64,000 nt of DNA from the NCBI GenBank assembly GCA_002375495.1, contig DFLU01000010.1, positions 62,001 through 126,000 on the forward strand, given 5' to 3'. The notes beneath the pieces are model-generated. The model made no database searches and had not been told where the DNA came from. It saw nothing but the letters and a program-made list of their open reading frames with translations. Positions 8,081 through 16,295 of the stretch are shown here, one piece after another (position 1 is the stretch's first letter; each line of letters begins with the position of its first letter). A program made the position numbers and the translations under genes. This DNA is from Flavobacteriaceae bacterium UBA3611 (lineage in GTDB: Bacteria; Bacteroidota; Bacteroidia; Flavobacteriales; Flavobacteriaceae).

Positions 8081-9318
8081 TAAAATTCGTAAATAGTTAC
8101 CCCGCTGCGTAGTTTTGGTTCAATATAGGTGCTCTTGGGAGGCATCGTAAGGCCTTCGTCAGCAATTTGTTTCATTTCGTCTATTGTTACAGGAAGTAAC
8201 CCAAAACCAACCTTAAAATTGCCTTTGTCTACCTCTCCTCTCACAAAAACCATGTCTTTTTTACCATCGGCATAATCTAAGCGGGTGTCATTACGCATAT
8301 CTTCAATTCCCAAAATTGGTTGTAATATGGTCGTGTAGAGAATTTGTGTGTCTAATGCATCGAGCGCGTTGGAAATGGTATAATTGTTTTTCCGAAGATA
8401 AAGTGAATAAAACTCACCTTCTAAATACATGCTGAAATGGTGCTTCTTTGAAGGCTTGTAATAAGCCACGCCCCGGTTTTCTATTCGGTATACCGCATCG
8501 AGCTTGATTAAAAATTCTTCCTTGGTAAGACCGTTCAAATCTTTTACCAATCGGTTGAACTCATAAATCTTTAGATCACTTTCAGGAATCAAGAAACTCA
8601 TAAAATAATTATACGATTCATCTCCTGTATGTTGCTCATTTTCGGCTTTTAGCTCTTTCGCCAATAAGGACGAAGATGAGGTGCGGTGGTGCCCGTCTGC
8701 AATATACAATGCGCCCATTTCTGCAAAATACGATTGCAACTTGTTAAGAATAACGGGATCGTCAATATTCCAAACGTAGTGGGTATCTCTATAGGTCGTA
8801 GTAAACTCGTATTCGGCACGAGATTCCATGACCTGCGTTATTATTTTCGCTATTTCAGAATGGTCTGGATAGGTGAGGAGCACAGCTTCGGCATTAAACC
8901 CTACTGTCTTTAAGTACTCCTTAAACGTATTTTCGCGGTACTCGATGGTATTTTCGTGCTTCTTGATCAGGTTATTCTCATAATCTTCTGCACTGGCAGC
9001 AGCAACTATTCCGTGAAATTCGAGTCCGTCCCTGTTTACAATCTTATAAAAATAGTAACAAGGATTTTCATCCTGCATAAAAATTTCATCCTCCTTAAAT
9101 TCCTGATATCTGTTTTTTACAAGTGCATACCGTTCTGCGCCAGAAATTTCCTTTTGGTACTTAAACCCAGGATTCAGAATTTGTAAAAAGGAAAACGGAT
9201 TGTCCCGTAAACGTGACTCACGTTCTTCTGCCGTATAACTTTCATAAGACCGTGAGGCCAACAAGCTTACCTTGTCCCTAGTGGGGCGTATCGCTTTAAA
9301 TGGAAGTATTTTAGGCAT
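8080..9318 (-). CDS. DUF1015 family protein (HTH-like, unknown function)
   Basis: 412 aa, the usual length for DUF1015. It begins with ILPFKAIRPTRDKV, the standard start of the family, and holds the conserved ADGHHR motif at residues 207-212. The biochemical role is unknown; the His-rich motif suggests metal or phosphate binding, but this is untested. No signal peptide or membrane segment is seen. It ends with a one-base overlap with the YggS-type gene. The 79 nt before it (9319-9397) show no clear promoter box. Confidence 0.85.
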   Translation of the reverse strand: MPKILPFKAIRPTRDKVSLLASRSYESYTAEERESRLRDNPFSFLQILNPGFKYQKEISGAERYALVKNRYQEFKEDEIFMQDENPCYYFYKIVNRDGLEFHGIVAAASAEDYENNLIKKHENTIEYRENTFKEYLKTVGFNAEAVLLTYPDHSEIAKIITQVMESRAEYEFTTTYRDTHYVWNIDDPVILNKLQSYFAEMGALYIADGHHRTSSSSLLAKELKAENEQHTGDESYNYFMSFLIPESDLKIYEFNRLVKDLNGLTKEEFLIKLDAVYRIENRGVAYYKPSKKHHFSMYLEGEFYSLYLRKNNYTISNALDALDTQILYTTILQPILGIEDMRNDTRLDYADGKKDMVFVRGEVDKGNFKVGFGLLPVTIDEMKQIADEGLTMPPKSTYIEPKLRSGVTIYEF

Positions 9319-9397
9319 ATAGGGTTAAAAAGTTTAGCGTTTTGAAGTTGAGCGTTGAGTTTGCAATATTTTTCAATAGCGTAACTTCTGAAAATAG

Positions 9398-10285
9398 TTA
9401 TTGAAACATTTTTGCCACGGTTTCCGCTTTTCTACTTTCAGCATAATCGTAGAAACCTTCACCGCTTTTTACACCCAACTTTCCTGCCATCACCATGTTT
9501 ACAAGTAAGGGGCAAGGGGCGTATTTCGGGTTTTTAAAGCCGTCGTACATTACATTCAAAATAGAAAGGCATACATCTAAACCGATAAAATCTGCCAATT
9601 GCAATGGCCCCATAGGGTGTGCCATTCCTAATTTCATTACCGTATCGATTTCCTCTACACCGGCAACACCATTGTATAAGGTTTCAATGGCTTCATTTAT
9701 CATGGGCATCAAAATACGGTTGGCTACAAATCCAGGGTAATCGTTAACTTCTACGGGTACTTTTCCTAATTTTTCTGAAATTTCCTTAACTGTGGTATAG
9801 GTTTCAGCGCTTGTATTATACCCTTTAATAATTTCTACCAGTTTCATGATAGGCACCGGATTCATAAAATGCATCCCAATAACCATTTCTGGTCTGCTGG
9901 TTGCAGCCGCTATTTTAGTGATTGAAATCGACGAAGTATTACTTGCCAAGATGGTGTCGTCTGGACAAAATGTATCAAGATCTTTAAATATCTTAATTTT
10001 CAGATCTAAATTTTCCGTAGCAGCTTCAACCACCAGGCCTGCATATTCAACTCCTTCTTCGAGATTGGTGTAGGTCGTGATGTTGTTGAGTGTACGTTGT
10101 TTGTCTTCTTCGGAAATGCGCTCTTTGGCAACCATTCGGTCTAGATTTTTGGTAATGGTAGCCATTCCTCTATCTAGTGACGCTTGCGAAACATCTATGA
10201 GTTGCACTTTATAATCGTTTTGGGCAAAAGTATGGGCGATTCCGTTCCCCATAGTACCTGCGCCTATCACTGCTACGTTTTTCAT
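9398..10285 (-). CDS. 3-hydroxyacyl-CoA (3-hydroxybutyryl-CoA) dehydrogenase
   Basis: 295 aa. It should oxidise L-3-hydroxyacyl-CoA to 3-ketoacyl-CoA with NAD+, or run in reverse. The Rossmann motif GAGTMGNG is at residues 8-15, and the catalytic His138 is in GMHFMNPVP. The C-terminal helical domain has NRILMPMINEA and MGPLQLADFIGLD, both conserved. The length matches the stand-alone Hbd/PaaH type, not the fused FadB type, and a separate fused protein lies at 19518-21926. The gene follows the Gfo/Idh gene by 21 nt and is probably co-transcribed with it. Confidence 0.9.
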   Translation of the reverse strand: MKNVAVIGAGTMGNGIAHTFAQNDYKVQLIDVSQASLDRGMATITKNLDRMVAKERISEEDKQRTLNNITTYTNLEEGVEYAGLVVEAATENLDLKIKIFKDLDTFCPDDTILASNTSSISITKIAAATSRPEMVIGMHFMNPVPIMKLVEIIKGYNTSAETYTTVKEISEKLGKVPVEVNDYPGFVANRILMPMINEAIETLYNGVAGVEEIDTVMKLGMAHPMGPLQLADFIGLDVCLSILNVMYDGFKNPKYAPCPLLVNMVMAGKLGVKSGEGFYDYAESRKAETVAKMFQ

Positions 10286-10306
10286 TGTATGTTTATCTTT
10301 TTGTGG

Positions 10307-11275
10307 TTATAAACTTTTAAAATTTTCAATAATCTTCATGGCAACAGTGAGTGCTTGTGCGCCTTGTTGTAATGTTACCACGGGTTTTGTTTTGTTCTCT
10401 ATGGCATCTGCGAATGAATTCAATTCGTCTAAAATGGCATTGTTAGCTGAAATCTCAGGGTTGTCGAAATAAATCTGCTTTTTAACCCCTTCAGCATTGG
10501 TCAGAATCATGGCAAAATCGTCCGGATTTTTAGGTGCATCCTTCATCTTTACCACTTCACATTTTTTTTCGAGGAAATCGACCGAAATGTATGCATCGCG
10601 CTGAAAAAATCGTGCTTTTCGCATTTTCTTCATCGAGATTCGGCTCGCAGTAAGATTTGCCACGCAGCCATTTTCAAACTCGATACGTGCATTTGCAATA
10701 TCTGGTGTTTCTGAAATTACCGAAACGCCACTGGCGTTTATTTTTTTCACATCCGATTGCACCACGCTTAAAATGGCATCGATATCGTGTATCATCAAAT
10801 CTAAAACCACAGAGACATCGGTGCCACGCGGATTGAATTCTGCCAAGCGGTGCGCCTCAATAAACATCGGGTTATCAATCATATGGTTCACCGCCATAAA
10901 CGCAGGATTAAACCGCTCTACATGACCTACTTGCCCCATTACATTATGTTCTTCTGCCAGTTGCAACAGCATTTCGGCTTCTTCTACGGTATGGGTAATG
11001 GGCTTTTCTATAAAGAGGTGTTTACCAGCTATGATGACTTTTTTAGCACATTCAAAATGGTAAATGGTAGGCGTAACCACATCTACCACATCGCAAGCTT
11101 CAATTAGCGCTTCCATGGTAGGGAAGTGTTTATAGCCAAATTCTGCTTCTACTTTTTTGGAAGCTTCTGTATCTGAATCGAAAAAGCCAACCAAGTTGTA
11201 TTTGGTAGACTGGTTGAGCAGTTTTAAATGAATTTTCCCGAGGTGTCCAGCACCTAGAACTCCAGCGTTTAGCAT
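10307..11275 (-). CDS. Gfo/Idh/MocA-family oxidoreductase
   Basis: 322 aa. The N-terminal NAD(P)-binding fold has GAGHLG at residues 8-13, and the family EKP motif is at residues 90-92 (LFIEKPIT). A conserved VGHVERFNPA segment follows near residue 120. Members act on sugars, inositols or related substrates, and the actual substrate cannot be told from this sequence. It is the first gene of a leftward series with hydroxyacyl-CoA dehydrogenase, and a -7 box (11292-11299) lies 17 nt upstream of its ATG. Confidence 0.85.
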   Translation of the reverse strand: MLNAGVLGAGHLGKIHLKLLNQSTKYNLVGFFDSDTEASKKVEAEFGYKHFPTMEALIEACDVVDVVTPTIYHFECAKKVIIAGKHLFIEKPITHTVEEAEMLLQLAEEHNVMGQVGHVERFNPAFMAVNHMIDNPMFIEAHRLAEFNPRGTDVSVVLDLMIHDIDAILSVVQSDVKKINASGVSVISETPDIANARIEFENGCVANLTASRISMKKMRKARFFQRDAYISVDFLEKKCEVVKMKDAPKNPDDFAMILTNAEGVKKQIYFDNPEISANNAILDELNSFADAIENKTKPVVTLQQGAQALTVAMKIIENFKSL

Positions 11276-11291
11276 GGGCTTATATTTTTAG

Positions 11292-11299
11292 CAAAGGTA
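11292..11299 (-). promoter_or_regulatory. -7 promoter box (TACCTTTG) of the Gfo/Idh gene
   Basis: Read on the - strand the box is TACCTTTG, a full match to TAnnTTTG, and its last base lies 17 nt upstream of the start codon. No good -33 TTG is seen at 19-20 nt. The rest of the 176-nt gap to the next gene (11276-11451) shows nothing else I can name. Confidence 0.5.
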
Positions 11300-11451
11300 A
11301 CGGTTTTGACTTCAAAATTCGAGCATCTAAATTCCAAATTCTAAGATTGTTGGGTGCCTTGTGCTGTCTATTAAATTTTCAGTAGAAACAGTTGGGCTTC
11401 AATTTATAGCGAAGCTGGATGAAGCAATTTGCTGCGAAATGATTTTATAGC

Positions 11452-12783
11452 TTATCTAAACACCCCGCTCGGAAAAACGACCACGCTTTCATGACCATTG
11501 GTGCCAACAGCAGCCACCCCAAAAAAGTAATTGTCTATCACAATTCCGTCTAGAGTAAATTCGGAAACATCACCCACATATCGACTGTAATCCCAAGTAG
11601 GAGAGGTGGTATCGCGCCAATAAATTTTGTACCCGGCGGCACCGTTTACTTTATCCCATTTTAATTTAGCCGAAGGTTCAACAATACCCCCAATAGCAAC
11701 ATTTTTGGGGGCAGGGGGTGCCCATGCCAAGCTCGCCATACTGATTGCATTTACCGCGGTTAATTTTTTGGCGTAGTCAAAATTTACAAATTTTAGCTTA
11801 TCGCCATATTCAATGCCGTTTTCGGTACGGATGTCTTGATGTTGTTGGGTATAATTTTCATGTGCTTCCATGATGCGAATTCCAGCAAATCCTAGATCGT
11901 TAAAAGGGCGATGGTGCCCACCACGTCCAAACCTATCGAGTCTGTAAATCATCATTGGGTTCATTTCGGGCATATACGTTTTCGTGGTTTCGTAAACATA
12001 ACGCGCCAATTGCCTCGAAATGCCGTCTACCTCACCACCGTAAAAGCGGCGTCTGCGTCGTTCCTCTTCCGTTTCAGTTGGAGGGACCGGTTCAGAAAAA
12101 ATTCTAAAATCTACATTGCTAATCACGCCATCTACCCCTTTAATATTTCCGATCATATCATTGTTGAGCACCCCAATGATATCCCAGCCCTGTTCTTTAG
12201 CAAATGCTGCAAAACCAGCACCACCAAATAGACCTTGTTCTTCACCACTAAGCCCGAGATATACAATGCTGCTCTCAAATTTGTATTTTGAAAGTACACG
12301 CGCTGCCTCAATAGCACCTGCCATGCCACTGGCGTTGTCGTTAGCTCCTGGGGCATCTTTTGTAAAATCGCTGCCATCACTATTACGCGAATCGATATCG
12401 CCGCTCATAATGATATAACGGTTAGGGTATTTGGTGCCTTTTTGTACAGCGGCCACATTTACGATCCAAGTGTCTTGCGGAACGCGTCGATTACCTTCTG
12501 CTTTCACAAAATCTTTTTGATAAAACACATCGAGGCAATTGTTGCAGCTTTTTGAAATAGTTTCAAATTCACTTTTAATCCACCGTCGGGCTGCCCCAAT
12601 GCCACGGGTATTGCTTACCGTATCACTAAAGGTATTTCGGGTTCCGAAGCCAGCTAGGGTAGTGATATCCTGTTCAATGCGTTCTGCCGAAACAGCATCG
12701 ATAATGTCGTATATTTTTGGATTTGTTTGTGCGCCAACCGAAACGGTCACGATTGCAGCCACTGCGAATAGCCAATTTTTCAT
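11452..12783 (-). CDS. Exported M28-family zinc metallopeptidase with fibronectin III-like C-terminus
   Basis: 443 aa. A signal peptide spans about residues 1-18 (cleavage after VGA). The M28 core has APGANDNASG (ligand Asp149) and LSGEEQG (Glu181/Glu182, catalytic base and ligand), then NNDMIGN and HHRPFND, which supply further ligands. The first metal-binding motif reads GDIDSR (Asp129-Ile-Asp131) where M28 enzymes normally have His-x-Asp. The last ~85 residues form a fibronectin III-like domain beginning near APKNVAIGG. It probably degrades peptides outside the cytoplasm. The amidohydrolase gene ends the next leftward unit 62 nt upstream. Confidence 0.87.
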   Translation of the reverse strand: MKNWLFAVAAIVTVSVGAQTNPKIYDIIDAVSAERIEQDITTLAGFGTRNTFSDTVSNTRGIGAARRWIKSEFETISKSCNNCLDVFYQKDFVKAEGNRRVPQDTWIVNVAAVQKGTKYPNRYIIMSGDIDSRNSDGSDFTKDAPGANDNASGMAGAIEAARVLSKYKFESSIVYLGLSGEEQGLFGGAGFAAFAKEQGWDIIGVLNNDMIGNIKGVDGVISNVDFRIFSEPVPPTETEEERRRRRFYGGEVDGISRQLARYVYETTKTYMPEMNPMMIYRLDRFGRGGHHRPFNDLGFAGIRIMEAHENYTQQHQDIRTENGIEYGDKLKFVNFDYAKKLTAVNAISMASLAWAPPAPKNVAIGGIVEPSAKLKWDKVNGAAGYKIYWRDTTSPTWDYSRYVGDVSEFTLDGIVIDNYFFGVAAVGTNGHESVVVFPSGVFR

Positions 12784-12845
12784 AGATTACAATTTTGACT
12801 AAAAATAATGAAAAGAAAGCAGCTTGGCAATGGTTTGGAGATAGG

Positions 12846-14564
12846 CTATCTTAAAAAGGTGACTTTCGAAATTTTACCATTGGTAACCTCATAAATCGCA
12901 ATCACGCTCGAATACGTTTCACCAAACCGTACGTACTCCCTATCTACTACCTTATTACCCAGTACAATTCTATTTTTTATTTCGCAATAAAGATTGGGTA
13001 CACTTTCGAACATGGCAGAAAACTGTTGTCTCATCTGTTCTTTTCCATCCATCGAAAGTACATCGGGGAAGTTGTAAATCTTAATATCGTCTGCATAGGT
13101 ATCCATAAAGGCTTCTATGTTTCGAGCATTGTATGCGTTTACTTGCCGTTGCACTATTTGTTCAGGGGTTTCTTCAATAATTTCTGAAACCGACAAGGCA
13201 ACTCCTTCTTTTAGAGTAGTTTCAATAGTTTTCAGGTTTTCTAGTTGTGCTAAGGGGTTAGCACTGAGAATGAGTAAATCTGCTTTTTTTCCTTCGGAAA
13301 CCGTTCCTAATTCTTCTAATAGCCCAAAACCTTTTGCCGCGTTGTAGGTTGCTGTCTTCAATATTTCTGGGGGGGTAAGTCCGGCCTTTTGCATCGCTTC
13401 TAATTCTTGAAGATACGATGATGCATGCATGGTTCCGATATTTCCGGCATCGGTTCCAGCTGCAATAGTAACGCCCTTTCGATTTAAAAGTTTAAGACTA
13501 GTACCCATTAAGTCGATTTTTTCGTCATAATAGGTTTGAAAACGTGCTTCGTTATCCCAAATTTGCTTCACATTTTGGGTAATGTTTTCTTTGTTATAAT
13601 TCTGAAAATACAACATCGATTTGTAGGTTTCTGGATTTGCAAAATAGAGATCATGTTCATGGTTGTCAGGTTTTCCTAGAAATGCCTTCACATAGTTTTT
13701 TGAAACAATGAGGGTAGGAATATACGTGACATCATTATCTATTAGCATTTGTGCAAATGCATCGTCTGCGGGTGCATCATCTATACTGTGCACCAAAATA
13801 TCCGCGCCTGCTTTCACGGCCAATTCTGCCGTTTTTTTCTGTGTAGCATGCACTGCCAATTTTAAGCCATTTTCATGTGCTAATTTTGCAATATGGGCTA
13901 CTACGCCGTAGTTCTTTTCAGCAGGTTCTTGCGCACTGGCGATATACCAAATTTTAATAAAATCGGGTTTGTAGGGCAGCATTTTATTGAAAAGCGCTGT
14001 GGCTTCTTCTTCCGAAGTAATTTTTACGATGGGCACATCATCTAATTTTGAGAGTGCTTCTGGCTGATAAGGAGAAAATAAGGGGCCAGTAACATACACA
14101 TTGGGTGAGAGGTGTTTTTCCGCTACGCTATCGCGTACCTTAAAATTAGAAAAAGGGCCGCCCACATCCATAATGCTGGTCACCCCCAATCGCAAATATC
14201 GCTTAAAGCTATCTGGCACCATTTCTTCAGCAAACTGAAGTTCTTCTTCATATGGCCTTACATCGGTCATGTCTATGGCATCAGGTCTCGTGTACAAACT
14301 CCCCGTTTGAAAAAAGTGGATATGCGTATCGATCATCCCGGGCATCAAATATTTTCCAATACCTTCAATAACAGTAGTTTCAGTAGCCACTTTTATAGGG
14401 CGATTAGAAATTTTGACTATCAGTCCATCTTGGATAAATACGTTTTTGGGTTTGGTAAGTTCGCCCTTTTCAACATCAACAATTGCAATGTTTTCAATAA
14501 GTAGATCTTGTGCTTGTATCGTTAGTGTTAAGATGCAGGCAAGCAGGAAAATATTGTATTTCAT
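12846..14564 (-). CDS. Exported amidohydrolase with C-terminal NTF2/SnoaL-like domain
   Basis: 572 aa. A signal peptide covers about residues 1-18. The metal-dependent hydrolase barrel has MPGMIDTHIHF with ligands His81 and His83, a lysine in FIKIWY, His residues in VHATQ and VHSID, and the final Asp in AAGTDAGNIG. The composite beta domain closes with SEGKKADLLILSANP. The last ~115 residues (from EQIVQRQVNAYNARN) look like an NTF2/SnoaL fold. Related imidazolonepropionase-like and prolidase-like enzymes cleave cyclic amides or dipeptides, but the substrate here is unknown. Confidence 0.85.
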   Translation of the reverse strand: MKYNIFLLACILTLTIQAQDLLIENIAIVDVEKGELTKPKNVFIQDGLIVKISNRPIKVATETTVIEGIGKYLMPGMIDTHIHFFQTGSLYTRPDAIDMTDVRPYEEELQFAEEMVPDSFKRYLRLGVTSIMDVGGPFSNFKVRDSVAEKHLSPNVYVTGPLFSPYQPEALSKLDDVPIVKITSEEEATALFNKMLPYKPDFIKIWYIASAQEPAEKNYGVVAHIAKLAHENGLKLAVHATQKKTAELAVKAGADILVHSIDDAPADDAFAQMLIDNDVTYIPTLIVSKNYVKAFLGKPDNHEHDLYFANPETYKSMLYFQNYNKENITQNVKQIWDNEARFQTYYDEKIDLMGTSLKLLNRKGVTIAAGTDAGNIGTMHASSYLQELEAMQKAGLTPPEILKTATYNAAKGFGLLEELGTVSEGKKADLLILSANPLAQLENLKTIETTLKEGVALSVSEIIEETPEQIVQRQVNAYNARNIEAFMDTYADDIKIYNFPDVLSMDGKEQMRQQFSAMFESVPNLYCEIKNRIVLGNKVVDREYVRFGETYSSVIAIYEVTNGKISKVTFLR

Positions 14565-14609
14565 GACTAGTATTTTTATGTTTAAGACACCAAGTTACAA
14601 GACGTCGAT

Positions 14610-15485
14610 TTATTTTTTTTCTGCCGCAAATGCTAGGTGTTTGCCATCTGGGCTTACGGCGATGCGTGTAATATCTTTAATATTGTGAGCGGAAAGATCG
14701 GCCACTTCTACCCATTTTTCTGGTCCAAACAGGCTATAGGTATATAATTTTGAACCACTTCCCAACAAGAGGGTGTTCGCATCTAACCAAGTATGGTCTT
14801 GTATTCCGATAGGTAGCTGACTAACAAAATACGTTTCTTCTGGTTTTTTTACGTCTACAATGTACACGTCATGGTTTTTTTCTTCATTAACAATGGTATA
14901 GCTCACCATAGGAGACTCTGGCACATTATGAATAGACCGACCTGTATTTTCGGCATATAAAGTAGCTTCGTCCCTTTGTATGTCTGCAATTATTAAATCA
15001 AGTTGTCCGCCCGAAAGGATAGATGCAACTACTGTATTCTCATCATAAAAGGCATAATAAGCAATCTCCAGTTCACTCAGCAGCATTTTATAATCACCAA
15101 ATCCCGGATTGGTATAATCGTATGTGTATAAACGTTGCAATCCTGTGGTATCTAATCTAACCGCAGTGATTTTGTCGCGGTTGGGATACGGCATAGGGGA
15201 GTATTCGCCACCAGGTGTCGTGGCATTTACACGGTGTTGGGTGTTTTCTGAAATATTATACAATTGAATTTCCGTCTGTCCGTTTTCACTTCCTGCATAC
15301 AAAACGCTGTTGTTGTCTAAAAATGTTGGCTGATTGTCATAGCCATCGCTTTTTGAAATTGTTTCTAAATTTGAAACTGTAAAATTAGAATCGGTTCGTT
15401 CTAAATCTAAAAGGTACACGTCGGTATTGGGTTGGGCAATCGCCAAAGTAGTAAGTAAAAAAGCAAAATAAGGAAGAAACTTCAT
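14610..15485 (-). CDS. Exported TolB/PD40-type beta-propeller protein
   Basis: 291 aa from the ATG at 15485 (MKFLPYF). An in-frame start 72 nt upstream would put non-hydrophobic residues before the signal peptide, so I reject it. After the signal sequence (cleaved near AIAQ) come repeats such as DNQPTFLDNNSVLYAG and a final SPDGKHLAFA, typical of PD40 propeller blades. No catalytic motif is seen. It may be a sensor or a binding protein in the periplasm. It follows the same strand as the amidohydrolase, 45 nt away. Confidence 0.7.
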   Translation of the reverse strand: MKFLPYFAFLLTTLAIAQPNTDVYLLDLERTDSNFTVSNLETISKSDGYDNQPTFLDNNSVLYAGSENGQTEIQLYNISENTQHRVNATTPGGEYSPMPYPNRDKITAVRLDTTGLQRLYTYDYTNPGFGDYKMLLSELEIAYYAFYDENTVVASILSGGQLDLIIADIQRDEATLYAENTGRSIHNVPESPMVSYTIVNEEKNHDVYIVDVKKPEETYFVSQLPIGIQDHTWLDANTLLLGSGSKLYTYSLFGPEKWVEVADLSAHNIKDITRIAVSPDGKHLAFAAEKK

Positions 15486-15804
15486 TGAATGATTTTTGAA
15501 ATTGAAAGGTACGAAGATTGTATCAAATAGGAAGCTATTGACATTGGTAGTCGACATATATTACACGTCATAATTAATCTACCAATGCGTTATGTTTTTT
15601 AGCCCTTTTGCTTCATTCAGTATTTTACAATTAGTAAGTATTACGTCCGAAATCAATCTATTATAAAAAACCTGTTCAACAGTTAATCATCAAAGCTCAG
15701 TATTAAATTAACTCTTGGAAGTAGGCATGAAATAACTTGGTCTATTGTAGCGAGTATTACTACTTTTGAAAAAAGACGTAAACCCACTTTATATTTCAAT
15801 AAAA
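15486..15804. promoter_or_regulatory. 319-nt intergenic region; promoter for the downstream small gene at 15737-15768
   Basis: The gap separates two divergent genes. On the + strand TACTTTTG (15761-15768) is a full -7 match with TTG (15737-15739) 21 nt before it, serving the gene at 15805. On the - strand a 7-of-8 box (TACCTTTC, near 15507) may serve the propeller gene. The remaining ~220 nt are AT-rich and show no RNA structure or coding frame I can support. Confidence 0.55.
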
Positions 15805-16218
15805 ATGTTCAAAAAATTATTTCGCTCAAAAAATGAAAGGACTTTGTCTAATGCCGAAGTAGAAAAACTGATGACAACCACAGATGGTAAAAAGTTGGGT
15901 GAGTCTGAAGAAATGTTGCTGTATGGTGGGTTTCAGGATTTGAATAACTATTATTTTCTTGAGACTTTATTTTTGAGCGTTGAATCGATTAAAAGTAAAA
16001 GAGGCGCAACAATAACCTTCAAAAGCGAACAGGGGGAGTTTGTACTAAAGGCCTCCATGCTTGAATTTGACAGTGAATATGTAAAACAGCTAGAAAGACA
16101 CGTAACTCAGATTAGCTTTGATATTGAAAAAGACCAGATAAAAAAAATACAATCAGGTGCATACCAATCGATTGAATTAAAAGTAAAAAATAAGGTTTTC
16201 ACTTTGTTGAACGGCTAA
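15805..16218 (+). CDS. Hypothetical cytoplasmic protein, 137 aa
   Basis: The ATG at 15805 (MFKKLFRSKNERTLS) is chosen because the earlier in-frame TTG at 15766 overlaps the promoter -7 box. The protein has no signal peptide or membrane segment. It is an alpha/beta sequence with charged residues and several lysine-rich stretches toward the C-terminus (DIEKDQIKKIQSG, LKVKNKVFTLL). I do not recognise the family. It is a single-gene unit, with its own promoter and a strong terminator 21 nt after the stop. Confidence 0.65.
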   Translation: MFKKLFRSKNERTLSNAEVEKLMTTTDGKKLGESEEMLLYGGFQDLNNYYFLETLFLSVESIKSKRGATITFKSEQGEFVLKASMLEFDSEYVKQLERHVTQISFDIEKDQIKKIQSGAYQSIELKVKNKVFTLLNG

Positions 16219-16239
16219 TTGCAGTTCGCGCTACTACAA

Positions 16240-16269
16240 AAAATGCCACTCAAATATGAGTGGCATTTT
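16240..16269. terminator. Bidirectional intrinsic terminator
   Basis: AAAATGCCACTCA (16240-16252) pairs perfectly with TGAGTGGCATTTT (16257-16269) around an AATA loop. It ends the small + strand gene and also the leftward acyl-CoA dehydrogenase operon, whose last stop is at 16296. Confidence 0.85.
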
Positions 16270-16295
16270 AGTATCTAATAAAATTTAAACAATGC

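Noticed and set aside
7515..8096. 193-codon open frame on the + strand opposite the YggS-type gene
   Set aside because: It is antisense to a well-supported PLP protein gene and has atypical Ser/Cys-rich composition.
15766..15804. TTG start at 15766 for the 137-aa hypothetical protein
   Set aside because: The TTG is part of the promoter box TACTTTTG; the ATG at 15805 fits.
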